Shown here piece after piece: positions 43,933 through 52,508 of a stretch of DNA of 64,000 nucleotides (positions within the stretch are counted from its first letter, which is position 1; every line of letters begins with the position of its first letter). Source of the DNA: Falsiroseomonas sp051433195 (GTDB taxonomy: Bacteria; Pseudomonadota; Alphaproteobacteria; Acetobacterales; Acetobacteraceae); the NCBI RefSeq assembly GCF_051433195.1, contig NZ_JBHMFT010000001.1, forward strand, positions 248,001-312,000, read 5' to 3'. Under the pieces are notes generated by a model, which saw only the letters and a program-made list of their open reading frames with translations, was not told where the DNA came from and searched no databases. Both the position numbers and the translations under genes were made by a program.

Positions 43933-44409
43933 TCAGCCGCGGGCGATGCGGCGGAGCGCGGACAGCAGCGCGGCGCGTTCGGCGGCATCCAGGGCCGCCG
44001 CCAGATGCGCCTCGGTCCGCGCCTCCGCCGCCTCGCCCTGCCGCAGCAGCGCGGCCCCGGCCGGCGTCAGGCGCAGGCGGTTGGCGCGGCGGTTGCCGGC
44101 TTCCTCCGTACGCCGGATCAGTCCCTCCGCCTCCAGCGCCGCCAGCAGCACGGTGAGGTTGGAGGGCTTGATGTGCAGCGCCTCCGCCAGCACCGCCTGG
44201 CGGATATCCGGGTTCGCCTCCAGCAGCAGCAGCACGCCGAGGCGGCCGGGCGTCAGGCCGAGCGGGCCGATGGCGCGGTGCAGCGTGTCGAAACTCGCCT
44301 GTTGCGCCAGGCGCAGCCAGAAGCCGAGCTTGTCGTCGAGCGGCGAAAGGTCGGCGTCTGGCGGCGCCGGGGCTTCGGCGACGCGGCGGCGGGGGATGGC
44401 CATGCGCAT
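43933..44409 (-). CDS. MarR family transcriptional regulator of the aryl-CoA genes
   Basis: A 158-residue MarR repressor-type protein with winged helix (ADEALHIKPSNLTVLLAALEAEGLI region, where the recognition helix is IKPSNLTVLLAALEAEG) and wing EEAGNRRANRLRLTPAG. The ATG at 44409 is used; 44403 (MAIPRRR) is an alternative. It lies between two divergently controlled sets of CoA genes. MarR regulators of hydroxycinnamate catabolism (CouR, FerR, HcaR types) are released from DNA by hydroxycinnamoyl-CoA; the same logic would fit here. A palindrome in its own divergent promoter implies autoregulation. Confidence 0.88.
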   Translation of the reverse strand: MRMAIPRRRVAEAPAPPDADLSPLDDKLGFWLRLAQQASFDTLHRAIGPLGLTPGRLGVLLLLEANPDIRQAVLAEALHIKPSNLTVLLAALEAEGLIRRTEEAGNRRANRLRLTPAGAALLRQGEAAEARTEAHLAAALDAAERAALLSALRRIARG

Positions 44410-44455
44410 CTGTTACAGGATGCCGGGTGGGCCTTAAAGGGGGCGCGGGGTTCTT

Positions 44456-44470
44456 GTTATGATGCATAAC
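44456..44470. promoter_or_regulatory. MarR-type operator, site 2 (marR / acyl-CoA ligase divergent promoter)
   Basis: GTTATG-ATG-CATAAC, extended by TT on the left and AA on the right to TTGTTATGATGCATAACAA, a perfect 7-bp inverted repeat. It lies in the 85 bases between the marR and ligase starts, so one site could control both. Confidence 0.8.
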
Positions 44471-44494
44471 AATAATCGCGTCGGGGGGATTGGG

Positions 44495-46318
44495 ATGTCC
44501 GCAGCTTCCAGGTCGCCGGCCCCGAGACCGATGGGGGCGGCCCCGGTGCGTTTTGCGCCGCGGCCGGATGGCACGCTGCTGGTCGCGCCCGTCCCGGCGC
44601 TCGGCGCCTATCCGCGCAGCCTCACCGAGCGCCTGGCGCAGTACGCGGCCGAAGCGCCGGAGCGCACGCTGATCGCGCAGCGCGACAAGGCGCTGGGTGG
44701 CGACTGGCGACGGATGTCCTATGGCGCGATGTGGCAGGCGGTGCAGTCGCTGGGCCAGGCGCTGCTGGATCGTGGGCTGTCGGCGGAACGCCCGCTGGTG
44801 TTTCTTTCGGGCAATTGCCTGGAACAGGCGATGCTGACGCTTGCGGCGCTGCATGTCGGCGTGCCGGTGGCGCCGGTTTCGCCGAGCTATTCCCTGCTGG
44901 CGACGGATTTCGTGAAACTGCGGCACTGTCTTGCGCTGCTGACGCCCGGGATGGTGTTCGCGAATGACGGCGCCCGCTTCGCCACTGCAATGGCCGCCTG
45001 CGTGCCGCCGGGGTGCGAGGTGGTGGCGACGCGCAACGGGGCGCAGGGAACCACGGCTTTCGCCGACCTGCTCGCCACCCCGCCCACCGCCGCCGTCGCT
45101 GAGGCCGCCGCACGGGTCGATCCCGATGCACCCGCGAAAATCCTGTTCACCTCGGGGTCCACGGGGCAGCCCAAGGGCGTCATCAACACGCAGCGCATGC
45201 TCTGTTCGAACCAGCAGATGCTGCGGGAGGCGTTTCCCTTCGTGGCGGAGGAACCTCCCGTGCTGCTGGACTGGCTGCCCTGGCACCACACCTTCGGCGG
45301 CAACCACAATGTCGGCCTGGCGCTGTACAATGGCGGCACGCTGTACCTGGATGACGGCCGGCCGGTGCCCGGCGGCTACGCCGAATCGCTGCGCAACCTG
45401 CGCGAGATCGCCACCTCCATCCACTTCAACGTCCCGCGCGGCTTCGAGGAACTGGTGCACCACCTGGGCGAGGATGCGGCGCTGCGCGCGCGCTTCTTCT
45501 CCAGGCTGCACATCATGTTCTACTCCGCGGCCGGCCTGCCGCAGCACATCTGGGACGCGCTCGACCGTCTGGCGCTGGCCGAGTGCGGCCGGCGCATCCC
45601 GATGTTCACCGGCCTCGGCGCGACGGAGACCGCGCCCTTCTGCCTGATCGTGCGCGAGGCGTTTTCCCAGTCCGGCGCCGTCGGCCTGCCGGCGCCGGGG
45701 ATCGAGATGAAGCTGGCGCCGGTGGCGGGCAAGATGGAGGCGCGGGTGAGGGGGCCTTCCATCACGCCCGGATACTGGCGCAACCCGGAGGCCACGGCGG
45801 CGGCCTTCGACGAGGAAGGCTTCTACCGCTTCGGCGATGCGCTGGTGCCGCTCGACCCCGAAGACCTGCACAAGGGCTTTCGCTTCGACGGGCGGATCAC
45901 CGAGGACTTCAAGATGGCGACCGGCACCTGGGTCAGCGTCGGCCCGCTGCGCGCGCGCGTGACGGAAGCCTGCGCGCCCTATGTGAAGGACGTGGTGATC
46001 GCCGGCCAGGATCGCGACGCGCTCGCCGCGATCCTGCTGCCGGAACGCGAGGCGGTGGCGGGGCTTCCGGCGGACGCGTTGCGCGCGCGCCTGGCCGAAA
46101 AGCTGGCGGCGCTGGCGGCGACGGCGACCGGCAGTTCCAACCGCATCGCCCGCGCCGTGCTGCTGGACGCGCCGCTGTCGCTGGAGGCCGGCGAGATCAC
46201 CGACAAGGGCTCGATCAACCAGCGGGCGGTGCTGGCGCAGCGCGCGGCGCTGGTCGAGGCGCTGTACGCCGATCCGCCCGGCGCCGACATCATCATCTGC
46301 ACGGAGCCCTCCGCATGA
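44495..46318 (+). CDS. AMP-dependent acyl-CoA synthetase, feruloyl-CoA synthase-like
   Basis: A 607-residue adenylate-forming ligase. The P-loop ILFTSGSTGQPKGV is at 217-230, A5-type motif FTGLGATETAP, and the FGDALVPLDPEDLHKGFRFDGRITEDFKMATGTWVSVGPLRA region is characteristic of feruloyl-CoA synthases, which activate hydroxycinnamic acids with ATP and CoA. The ATG at 44495 is preferred: an earlier ATG at 44459 falls inside the operator palindrome. The stop overlaps the thiolase start as ATGA. Expected reaction: ferulate, coumarate or caffeate to its CoA ester; exact substrate unproven. Confidence 0.85.
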   Translation: MSAASRSPAPRPMGAAPVRFAPRPDGTLLVAPVPALGAYPRSLTERLAQYAAEAPERTLIAQRDKALGGDWRRMSYGAMWQAVQSLGQALLDRGLSAERPLVFLSGNCLEQAMLTLAALHVGVPVAPVSPSYSLLATDFVKLRHCLALLTPGMVFANDGARFATAMAACVPPGCEVVATRNGAQGTTAFADLLATPPTAAVAEAAARVDPDAPAKILFTSGSTGQPKGVINTQRMLCSNQQMLREAFPFVAEEPPVLLDWLPWHHTFGGNHNVGLALYNGGTLYLDDGRPVPGGYAESLRNLREIATSIHFNVPRGFEELVHHLGEDAALRARFFSRLHIMFYSAAGLPQHIWDALDRLALAECGRRIPMFTGLGATETAPFCLIVREAFSQSGAVGLPAPGIEMKLAPVAGKMEARVRGPSITPGYWRNPEATAAAFDEEGFYRFGDALVPLDPEDLHKGFRFDGRITEDFKMATGTWVSVGPLRARVTEACAPYVKDVVIAGQDRDALAAILLPEREAVAGLPADALRARLAEKLAALAATATGSSNRIARAVLLDAPLSLEAGEITDKGSINQRAVLAQRAALVEALYADPPGADIIICTEPSA

Positions 46319-47541
46319 CCGCGCTGCACACCGAGTGGCAGGATGCCTGGCTGCTCGCCGGCGCCCGCACGCCCTTCGCCGATCTCGGCGGGCCGCTGGG
46401 GAAGGTGTCTCCCATCGACCTCGGCATCCGCGCGGCGCGCGGGTCCATCGCGAAGGCGGGTGTGACTCCGGCGGAGATCGGCCATGTCGTCGCCGGCTCC
46501 GTCGCGCAGGCGAGCTTCGACGCCTACATGCTGCCGCGCCATATCGGGCTGTATGCCGGTGTGCCGCAGGACGTGCCGGCACTGCTGGTGCAGCGGGTCT
46601 GCGGCACCGGGATCGAGGCGCTGGTGCAGGGCGCGACGGCCGTGGACCGACAGGGCGCCGGGGTTTCGCTGTGCGTCGGCGCGGAGAGCATGAGCCGCAA
46701 CCCGATCGCCGCCTACACCCATCGCGGCGGCTTCGACCTCGGCGCGCCCGTCGGGTTCAAGGACTTCCTGTGGGAGGCGCTGGACGACCCGGCCTGCGGG
46801 CTGAGCATGGGCGGCACGGCGGAGGAACTCGCGAAGCGCCACGGCATTTCCCGCGCCGAGGTGGACGCCTTCGCGGCCCGGTCCTTCGAGCGCGCGCTGG
46901 CGGCGCGCGAGGCCGGGTTCTTCGACGACGAGATCGTGCCGGTGGTGTCCGAGACATTCTCACGGGAGGGCCTGCGCGACCGCGGCATAGCCCTGCCGCG
47001 CCGGGTGGCGGAGGTCGCGGCCGACACGCATCCGCGACCCTCGCCCATCGAGGCATTGGCAAAGATCCGGCCGGCCTTCGGTGGCGTGCAGACCGGCGGC
47101 AATTCCTCCGCCGTGGTCGATGGCGCCGCGGCCGCGCTGGTGTGCAGTGGTGCCTATGCCAAAGGCCGCGCGCCGCTGGCGCGGCTGGTGGCGGCGGCGG
47201 CGGTGGGCTGCCCGCCGGAGATCATGGGCATCGGCCCGGTGCCGGCGATCCGCGCCCTGCTGGAGCGCGCCGGGCTGCGGCTCGACCAGATCAACCTGGT
47301 CGAGATTAACGAGGCCTTCGGCGCACAGGTCATGGCCTGTTCGCGCGAACTCGGCCTGGATGAGGCGCGGCTGAACGTGCATGGCGGCGCCATCGCGCTC
47401 GGCCATCCCCTGGCCGCCACCGGGCTGCGCCTGGCGCTGACCTGCGCGCGGGCGCTGCGGCTGCGCGGCGGGCGCTACGGCATCGCCTCGGCCTGCATCG
47501 GCGGCGGGCAGGGCATCGCGCTGCTGATCGAGGCGGCATGA
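46315..47541 (+). CDS. Acetyl-CoA acyltransferase (thiolase)
   Basis: A 408-residue thiolase. The nucleophilic C96 sits in LVQRVCGTGIEA, the histidine in HGGAIALGHPLAATG and the second cysteine in ASACIGGGQGIAL. It cleaves a beta-ketoacyl-CoA with CoA; in this setting that would release acetyl-CoA and an aryl-CoA such as vanilloyl- or 4-hydroxybenzoyl-CoA. It is coupled to the ligase by ATGA and to the thioesterase by ATGA, so all three are one operon. Confidence 0.92.
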   Translation: MTALHTEWQDAWLLAGARTPFADLGGPLGKVSPIDLGIRAARGSIAKAGVTPAEIGHVVAGSVAQASFDAYMLPRHIGLYAGVPQDVPALLVQRVCGTGIEALVQGATAVDRQGAGVSLCVGAESMSRNPIAAYTHRGGFDLGAPVGFKDFLWEALDDPACGLSMGGTAEELAKRHGISRAEVDAFAARSFERALAAREAGFFDDEIVPVVSETFSREGLRDRGIALPRRVAEVAADTHPRPSPIEALAKIRPAFGGVQTGGNSSAVVDGAAAALVCSGAYAKGRAPLARLVAAAAVGCPPEIMGIGPVPAIRALLERAGLRLDQINLVEINEAFGAQVMACSRELGLDEARLNVHGGAIALGHPLAATGLRLALTCARALRLRGGRYGIASACIGGGQGIALLIEAA

Positions 47542-47963
47542 CCACGCTGCTCAACACGCGCGCCGTCACCATCGCCTGGGGCGACTGCGACCCGGCCGGC
47601 ATCGTCTTCTACCCGCGCTACTTCGAGTATTTCGACGCCTGCACCGCCGCCCTGTTCCAGCGTGCGCTCGGCATGCCGAAGATCCGCTGGACGGCAGCGC
47701 ACGGCATCATCGGCATCCCGATGGTGGATACCCGATCGAAGTTCTCCGTCCCCTCGGTGTTCGGGGACGAGGTGGTGGTGGAAAGCCGCGTCGCCGCCTT
47801 CCGCCGTTCCAGCTTCGACATCCACCACCGCCTGCTGCGCCCGGATGGCGCGCTGGGGGTGGAGGGGTTCGAGACCCGCGTCTGGGCCGCCCGCCACCCG
47901 GACGACCCCGGCCGCATCAAGGGCGTGCCGATCCCGGCGGAGGTCATCGCCGCCTTCGGCTGA
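47538..47963 (+). CDS. 4-hydroxybenzoyl-CoA thioesterase family protein
   Basis: A 141-residue hotdog-fold thioesterase. The N-terminal IAWGDCDPAGIVFYPRYFEYFD contains D18, aligned with the catalytic Asp17 of Pseudomonas 4-hydroxybenzoyl-CoA thioesterase, whose motif FGDCDPAGIVWYPNY is almost the same; GIIGIPMVD and FDIHHRL also fit. It would release the free aromatic acid from the aryl-CoA made by thiolase, completing a beta-oxidative route. Coupled to the thiolase by ATGA. Confidence 0.9.
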   Translation: MTTLLNTRAVTIAWGDCDPAGIVFYPRYFEYFDACTAALFQRALGMPKIRWTAAHGIIGIPMVDTRSKFSVPSVFGDEVVVESRVAAFRRSSFDIHHRLLRPDGALGVEGFETRVWAARHPDDPGRIKGVPIPAEVIAAFG

Positions 47964-48077
47964 GGTTCTCAGCGGCCCGGTCGCTTGACCGGTCCGAGGC
48001 CGCGAATGCGGCCCGCCGCTTATGCGACGAAGCCAAGGAAACCGGAGGTTTCCGCCCGGCGTGTGAGGGCCTTCGGG

Positions 48078-48092
48078 ATTATGCCACATAAC
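48078..48092. promoter_or_regulatory. MarR-type operator, site 3 (Bug receptor promoter)
   Basis: ATTATG-CCA-CATAAC: same geometry as sites 1 and 2 with one base changed in the outer left position. It lies 77 bases before the Bug receptor start and is followed directly by a second inverted repeat, GGTGCCGCC-C-GGCGGCACC (48096-48114). Confidence 0.7.
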
Positions 48093-48169
48093 AATGGTGC
48101 CGCCCGGCGGCACCGTGCAGAGTGTGAACAGACACCGGCGCAACGACGCCGACAGGAGGAGCATCAAGG

Positions 48170-49159
48170 ATGAACATCGTCATCGGGCGCCGCGGCGCAA
48201 TGGGACTCGGCGCGGCCGCCATCGCCGCATCCGGCGTCCGGCCGGCCTCGGCGCAGACCATCAACCGCACCGTCCGCGCCATCGTCGGCTTCCCGGCCGG
48301 CGGATCGTCGGACGTCGTCGCGCGGCTCTATGCCGACAAGCTGCGCGGCATCTACGCGCAGAACATCATCGTGGAGGGCCGCGTCGGCGCCGCGGGGCGC
48401 ATCGCGGTGGAGGCAGTAAAGGCCGGCGAGGCGGATGGCAGCATCTATTTGCAGACCCCCGCCTCCATGCTCACCCTGCAGCCGCACGTCTTCCCGCGGG
48501 AGGTGCGCTACGACGCGCTGACCGACCTGATCCCGGTCTCCACCGTCTGCACCTTCCCCTTCGCCATCGCCGTGCCGAGCAGCCATCCGGCGAAGACACT
48601 GGCCGAATTGATCACCTGGCTGAAGGCGCAGAGCGGCGACGTGCCCTTCGCCTCCCCGGCCGCGGGATCGGCGCCCCATTTCCTCGGCGTGATGCTGGGC
48701 AAGAAGATCGGCGCGCGGCTGACCCATGTGCCGTATCGCGGCGCGGCGCCGGCGATGCTGGACCTGGTCGGCGGGCGGCTGCCGGTGTTCGTCGGCGTGC
48801 TCGGCGACATCTCGCCGCAGCATGGCAGCGGGGCGCGGATGCTGGCGGTGTCCTCCGTGCAGCGCAATCCGCGCTACCCGGACCTGCCGACCTTCGCCGA
48901 ACTCGGGCACCCCGAGATGAACAAGGACGAGTGGTTCGGCGCGCTGCTGCCGGCCAATACGCCCGCCAACATCGTGGGCGCCCTGCACGCCGCCATCGTG
49001 CAGGTGGCGCGAAGCCCGGACATGGTGGCGGCGCTGGACCGGCTGGAATACCTGCCGACGGTGTCCGACAGCCCGGCCGATTTTGCGGCGCGCATCCGGC
49101 GGGAACGCGAAGAGTGGGGACCCATCGTGCGGGAAAGCGGCTTCCAGCCCGAGAACTGA
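48170..49159 (+). CDS. Bug/TctC family periplasmic solute-binding receptor
   Basis: A 329-residue tripartite tricarboxylate receptor. The N-terminus has twin Arg (IGRRGAMGLGAAAIAASG) and ends PASAQ, so it is exported, perhaps by Tat. The mature protein starts NRTVRAIVGFPAGGSSDVVARLYADKL, the Bug signature with ligand-binding Gly-Gly. Binding loops VPYRGAAPAMLDLVGG are present. No TctA or TctB membrane genes are adjacent, as is usual for the many orphan Bug proteins. The upstream MarR-like site suggests it binds a compound tied to the aryl-CoA pathway, possibly the aromatic acid itself. Ribosome site AGGAGGA is strong. Confidence 0.88.
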   Translation: MNIVIGRRGAMGLGAAAIAASGVRPASAQTINRTVRAIVGFPAGGSSDVVARLYADKLRGIYAQNIIVEGRVGAAGRIAVEAVKAGEADGSIYLQTPASMLTLQPHVFPREVRYDALTDLIPVSTVCTFPFAIAVPSSHPAKTLAELITWLKAQSGDVPFASPAAGSAPHFLGVMLGKKIGARLTHVPYRGAAPAMLDLVGGRLPVFVGVLGDISPQHGSGARMLAVSSVQRNPRYPDLPTFAELGHPEMNKDEWFGALLPANTPANIVGALHAAIVQVARSPDMVAALDRLEYLPTVSDSPADFAARIRREREEWGPIVRESGFQPEN

Positions 49160-49295
49160 GCAATTGCGGCCGGGTGCCTTCGCGGCGCCCGGCTGTGGCC
49201 ATGGCCATCCGCGATACCGGCGGGAAGATCGGTTGCGCTCCGGCCCCGGCTTTGGGATGGGTAGGGCTCCGGTCATCACGGCCGCGTGAGATGCC

Positions 49296-50882
49296 ATGCT
49301 GGATGGACCTGCCCTGACCGCGCCGACCCGCGCCGCATCGCCCGCCACGGCCGATGCCGTGGCCATCCTGCTGCTGCTTGTCGCGGTGGCGCTGCTGCGG
49401 CTGAGTTCCTTCGTGCCGGCCGTCGTCGACACCGACGAGGGCCTGTACATGGTGCAGGCCCGCGAATGGCTGCGCGGCGGCTGGCCGCTGGTCGCCGCCT
49501 GGGACATGCATCCGGTCGGCGCGCCGGCGATGTTCGCGCTGGCGTTCCTGCTGTTCGGCGTCTCGGTGGAGGCGGTGCGGCTGCTGGGGCTGATCTGCGT
49601 CTTCGCCACGGCCTGCGGGTTGTTCGCGGCGGCGCGGGCGGCGGGGGCGCCGCGCGCGGTGGGGGCGGGGGCCGGGGTCACCTATGCCGCGCATACGCTG
49701 CTGCTCAGCGGGCTGTGCACCAACACCGAGTTGCTGATCGCGCCGTTCATCACCGCCGCCATGGCGCTCGGCATCCGTGCCGCCGCGCGGGCGGAGCCTC
49801 CGGGATTGGGTGCGCTGGTGGCGATGGGGCTGCTGGTGGGCTGGGCGCTGCTGGTGAAGCAGGTGGCGGCGCCGGCCGGATGCCTCGCCTTCGCGCTTCT
49901 GGTCGGGCCGGCCTGGTGGCGCGGGGCGCTGCCGGTGCGGCGGGTGCTGGCGATGGCGGCGGCCTATGCCGGCCTGTGCGCGGCGCCGATCCTGCTGATG
50001 GGGCTGGCCTACTGGGTGCAGGGCTGGCTGCCGCAGTACCTGGATGGCTCGCTGCTGGCGCCGTTCCGCTATTCGTTGGAGCGTATCGCCCCGGCCGAGG
50101 CCTGGCGCCGGATCGGCGCGGCCGCGCTGCCGCTGGGACTCGCCCTGGGTGCCGCGCTGGTGGCGCTGGCGGCGTGGCGGCCGCGCGGGCCGATGGCGCT
50201 GCTGACCGTGGTGGCGCTGGCCTGGTTCGTCACGGAATCCCTGGCCATCGCCGGGCCCGGCTTCTACTTCGCGCACTACTTCCTGCTGTGGCTGCCGCCC
50301 TTGTCCCTGCTGGCGGCGATCGGCGCCTGGGGGCTGGCGCGGGCGGTGGCGCAGCCGCATCGGGTGCGCGCGGCCTTCGCCGTGCTGGTGCTGGTGCTGG
50401 CCAGCCAGGGCTGGCTGCCGGAGGCCACCGCGCGGCTGGAACGCGGCCCCGGCCTGATGCATCGCGACCCGGTGCGGGAGGTGGCGGCGGCGGTGGCGCG
50501 CGAAGCCGGGCCGGACGGCGATGCCTTCATCGCCAACTACCACACCAGCGTCTACGTCCTCGCCGATGTCCGCACCGCCACCCGCTTCCCCTTCCCGCCG
50601 CACCTGACCGGGGAGTTCGAGGATCTGTCCGACACCAACACGCAGGTGGAACTGACCCGCGTGCTGGCCGCGCGCCCCAGGGTGATCGTGGTGGATCGCG
50701 GCTGGATGCAGACCATGCGCCCCGCCGCCGCGGCGCAGGTGATGGCGACGGTGGCCGAGGCCTACGATTTGGCGGCCAGCGTGGCCGAGCAGCGCGGGCC
50801 GGTGGAGATCTACCGGCTGCGGGATCTGGGCGCCGTTCAGGGCCCGGGAAACAACGCGTCCGTCCGCCCCATCAGCCAATAG
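49296..50882 (+). CDS. Membrane glycosyltransferase, GT39/PMT-like
   Basis: A 528-residue polytopic protein with about 11 helices. The first extracytoplasmic loop has VVDTDEGLYMVQAREWLRGG, the acidic motif of GT-C enzymes such as ArnT/PMT that move sugars from polyprenyl phosphate. AWDMHPVGAPAMFAL and LCTNTELLIAPF continue the family pattern. The C-terminal 130 residues form a soluble domain. It is convergent with the polysaccharide operon, and its last 46 bases overlap the YdcF-like gene. Acceptor and sugar are unknown. Confidence 0.8.
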   Translation: MLDGPALTAPTRAASPATADAVAILLLLVAVALLRLSSFVPAVVDTDEGLYMVQAREWLRGGWPLVAAWDMHPVGAPAMFALAFLLFGVSVEAVRLLGLICVFATACGLFAAARAAGAPRAVGAGAGVTYAAHTLLLSGLCTNTELLIAPFITAAMALGIRAAARAEPPGLGALVAMGLLVGWALLVKQVAAPAGCLAFALLVGPAWWRGALPVRRVLAMAAAYAGLCAAPILLMGLAYWVQGWLPQYLDGSLLAPFRYSLERIAPAEAWRRIGAAALPLGLALGAALVALAAWRPRGPMALLTVVALAWFVTESLAIAGPGFYFAHYFLLWLPPLSLLAAIGAWGLARAVAQPHRVRAAFAVLVLVLASQGWLPEATARLERGPGLMHRDPVREVAAAVAREAGPDGDAFIANYHTSVYVLADVRTATRFPFPPHLTGEFEDLSDTNTQVELTRVLAARPRVIVVDRGWMQTMRPAAAAQVMATVAEAYDLAASVAEQRGPVEIYRLRDLGAVQGPGNNASVRPISQ

Positions 50883-51634
50883 GCCGTCAGTCCGACATAT
50901 TCCCGCAGCGCCCATTCCGCCTGGTTCAGCCGCGCCGGGAAAGGGCCGTACCACCACAACGAGGGGTCGCGGCTGGCGGTGTAGTTGACCGGCCAGGGCG
51001 TGATCCGCCAGCCAGCCTGCCGGAACACGCCGACCGAACGCGGCATGTGGCTGGCGGAGGTTACCAGCAGCCAGGTCTCGTCGGGCTTCGGCGCCAGCAT
51101 CGCATGGCTCAGGACCGCGTTTTCATGCGTGTTGCGGCTCTCGCTTTCGAACACCAGCCGCTCCGGCGGCAGGCCGAGGCTGGTGAACAGGCGGCGTGCC
51201 GTATCGGCCTCGGTGGGGCCGCCGGGCAGCACGGCGGCGGTGCCGCCGGTGAAGACCAGGCGCGCGGCAGGGTGTCGCAGCGCCAGCGCCACGGCTTCCG
51301 TCATCCGCTCCGCAGCCCCGTTCAGCGCCGGGATGCCGTGCGCGTTGGTCAGGTCCTGTTCCACCGCGCCGCCCAGCACGACGATGCCGGTGACCTGCGC
51401 CGGCTCCGCCGCCGGCCGGGCGAAGCGTTCCTCCAGCGGCAGCGTCAGGAAGGCCGCGACCGGCAGGCAGAACACGGCCAGGTACCAGCCGAGGCCGAGG
51501 GTCAGCGGCCAGCGCCCGAAGCGCCGGCCGCGCCAGACCAGCAACAGCCCGAGCGTCGCCAGCACCAGGGCCAGGGTGTTCGGCCGCAGCAGCGCCCACA
51601 GCACCTTGGAGGCGACGAAGGCGACACCGTCCAT
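50837..51634 (-). CDS. YdcF/ElyC-like DUF218 membrane protein
   Basis: A 265-residue protein with two N-terminal helices (about 8-26 and 41-61) and a DUF218 domain: VTGIVVLGGAV, LVFTGGTAAVLPGG, FESESRNTHENAVLS, LVTSASHMPRSVGVF. ElyC and SanA relatives affect envelope and polysaccharide assembly through an unknown step. It is the last gene of the minus-strand polysaccharide operon, one base after the preceding stop. The ATG at 51634 begins just before helix 1. Confidence 0.88.
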   Translation of the reverse strand: MDGVAFVASKVLWALLRPNTLALVLATLGLLLVWRGRRFGRWPLTLGLGWYLAVFCLPVAAFLTLPLEERFARPAAEPAQVTGIVVLGGAVEQDLTNAHGIPALNGAAERMTEAVALALRHPAARLVFTGGTAAVLPGGPTEADTARRLFTSLGLPPERLVFESESRNTHENAVLSHAMLAPKPDETWLLVTSASHMPRSVGVFRQAGWRITPWPVNYTASRDPSLWWYGPFPARLNQAEWALREYVGLTAYWLMGRTDALFPGP

Positions 51635-51635
51635 C

Positions 51636-52508
51636 TCAGAAATCCAGGATGCGGTTCGGGTGCGCCCGGCCGCGCAGCAGGTCCGCCACCGCGCGCAGGT
51701 TGCCGCGCAGCCGGCCGAAGCGGTCCACATGCGGCTCCGGCACCAGCGAGCGCAGCGCGTTCATCGCCAGGTGCCGCGCGGCGGAGGGAATGGCGTGGCT
51801 CCAGGGAAACGTGCCCTTGCGCGCCAGGTAGATCGGGTTCGCCACCTGGCTGTAGCCCAGCCGGTCGCCGGCGACGCGGCCCGACTTGGCGCCGAGATGC
51901 ACGCCGCGCGCGCCGGCCAGCCGCAGGATCGAGCCGTGCCGGCCGAGCGCCCGCGTCACGTCGATATCCTCGTACCAGGCATACAGCGGCAGCGCTTCGT
52001 CCACCCGGATGCCATGCGCGCGGAGCGGCGCCATGCGAAAGGCCATGTTGCAGCCATAGCCGTTGAAGTGCGGGGTGACCGCAAGCGGATCGTCCTCGTA
52101 GTGGTCGGCGGCGAGCACGGCGCGGCCTTCGGCGACGCTCAGGCCGGGGCCCTTGGCGCCATCGGCCAGCACGGTGCCGGTGGTGACGACGCAGCCGGGC
52201 TGCGCCTGCAACACCCGTTCCGTCACCAGCAGGTAGTCCGGCGCCGGCAGGAAGTCGTCATCCAGGAACAGCACCGCGTCGCAATCCGTGGCGGCATCCA
52301 GGATGGCATTGCGCTGCCGCGGCAGGCCGGCGGGGCTGGCCAGGAACTCGACGCGCAGGAAACGCTCCCGCAGGCCGGCGATGTCGTCCTCCGTCACGTG
52401 GCAGACCAGCACGCGGTCGGGCGCGCGGGACTGCCGCAGCAACTCGGCCAGCACCTCGCCCAGGATGGCGGCGCGGCCGCGCGTCGCGATGCCGATGGCG
52501 AGCCGCAT
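51636..52508 (-). CDS. Family 2 glycosyltransferase
   Basis: A 290-residue GT-A enzyme with no membrane helix. It begins RLAIGIATRGRAAILGEVLAEL, has the metal site in AVLFLDDDFLPAPDYLL and the acceptor-side acidic residues in LYAWYEDIDVTRAL. It likely adds one sugar to a lipid-linked oligosaccharide at the cytoplasmic face. The start overlaps the previous stop by one base. The donor sugar is unknown. Confidence 0.87.
   Translation of the reverse strand: MRLAIGIATRGRAAILGEVLAELLRQSRAPDRVLVCHVTEDDIAGLRERFLRVEFLASPAGLPRQRNAILDAATDCDAVLFLDDDFLPAPDYLLVTERVLQAQPGCVVTTGTVLADGAKGPGLSVAEGRAVLAADHYEDDPLAVTPHFNGYGCNMAFRMAPLRAHGIRVDEALPLYAWYEDIDVTRALGRHGSILRLAGARGVHLGAKSGRVAGDRLGYSQVANPIYLARKGTFPWSHAIPSAARHLAMNALRSLVPEPHVDRFGRLRGNLRAVADLLRGRAHPNRILDF

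Noticed and set aside
44459..44494. Earlier ATG start for the acyl-CoA ligase
   Set aside because: It lies inside the operator palindrome and adds an asparagine-rich tail not expected in the family; the ATG at 44495 follows a G-rich ribosome site.
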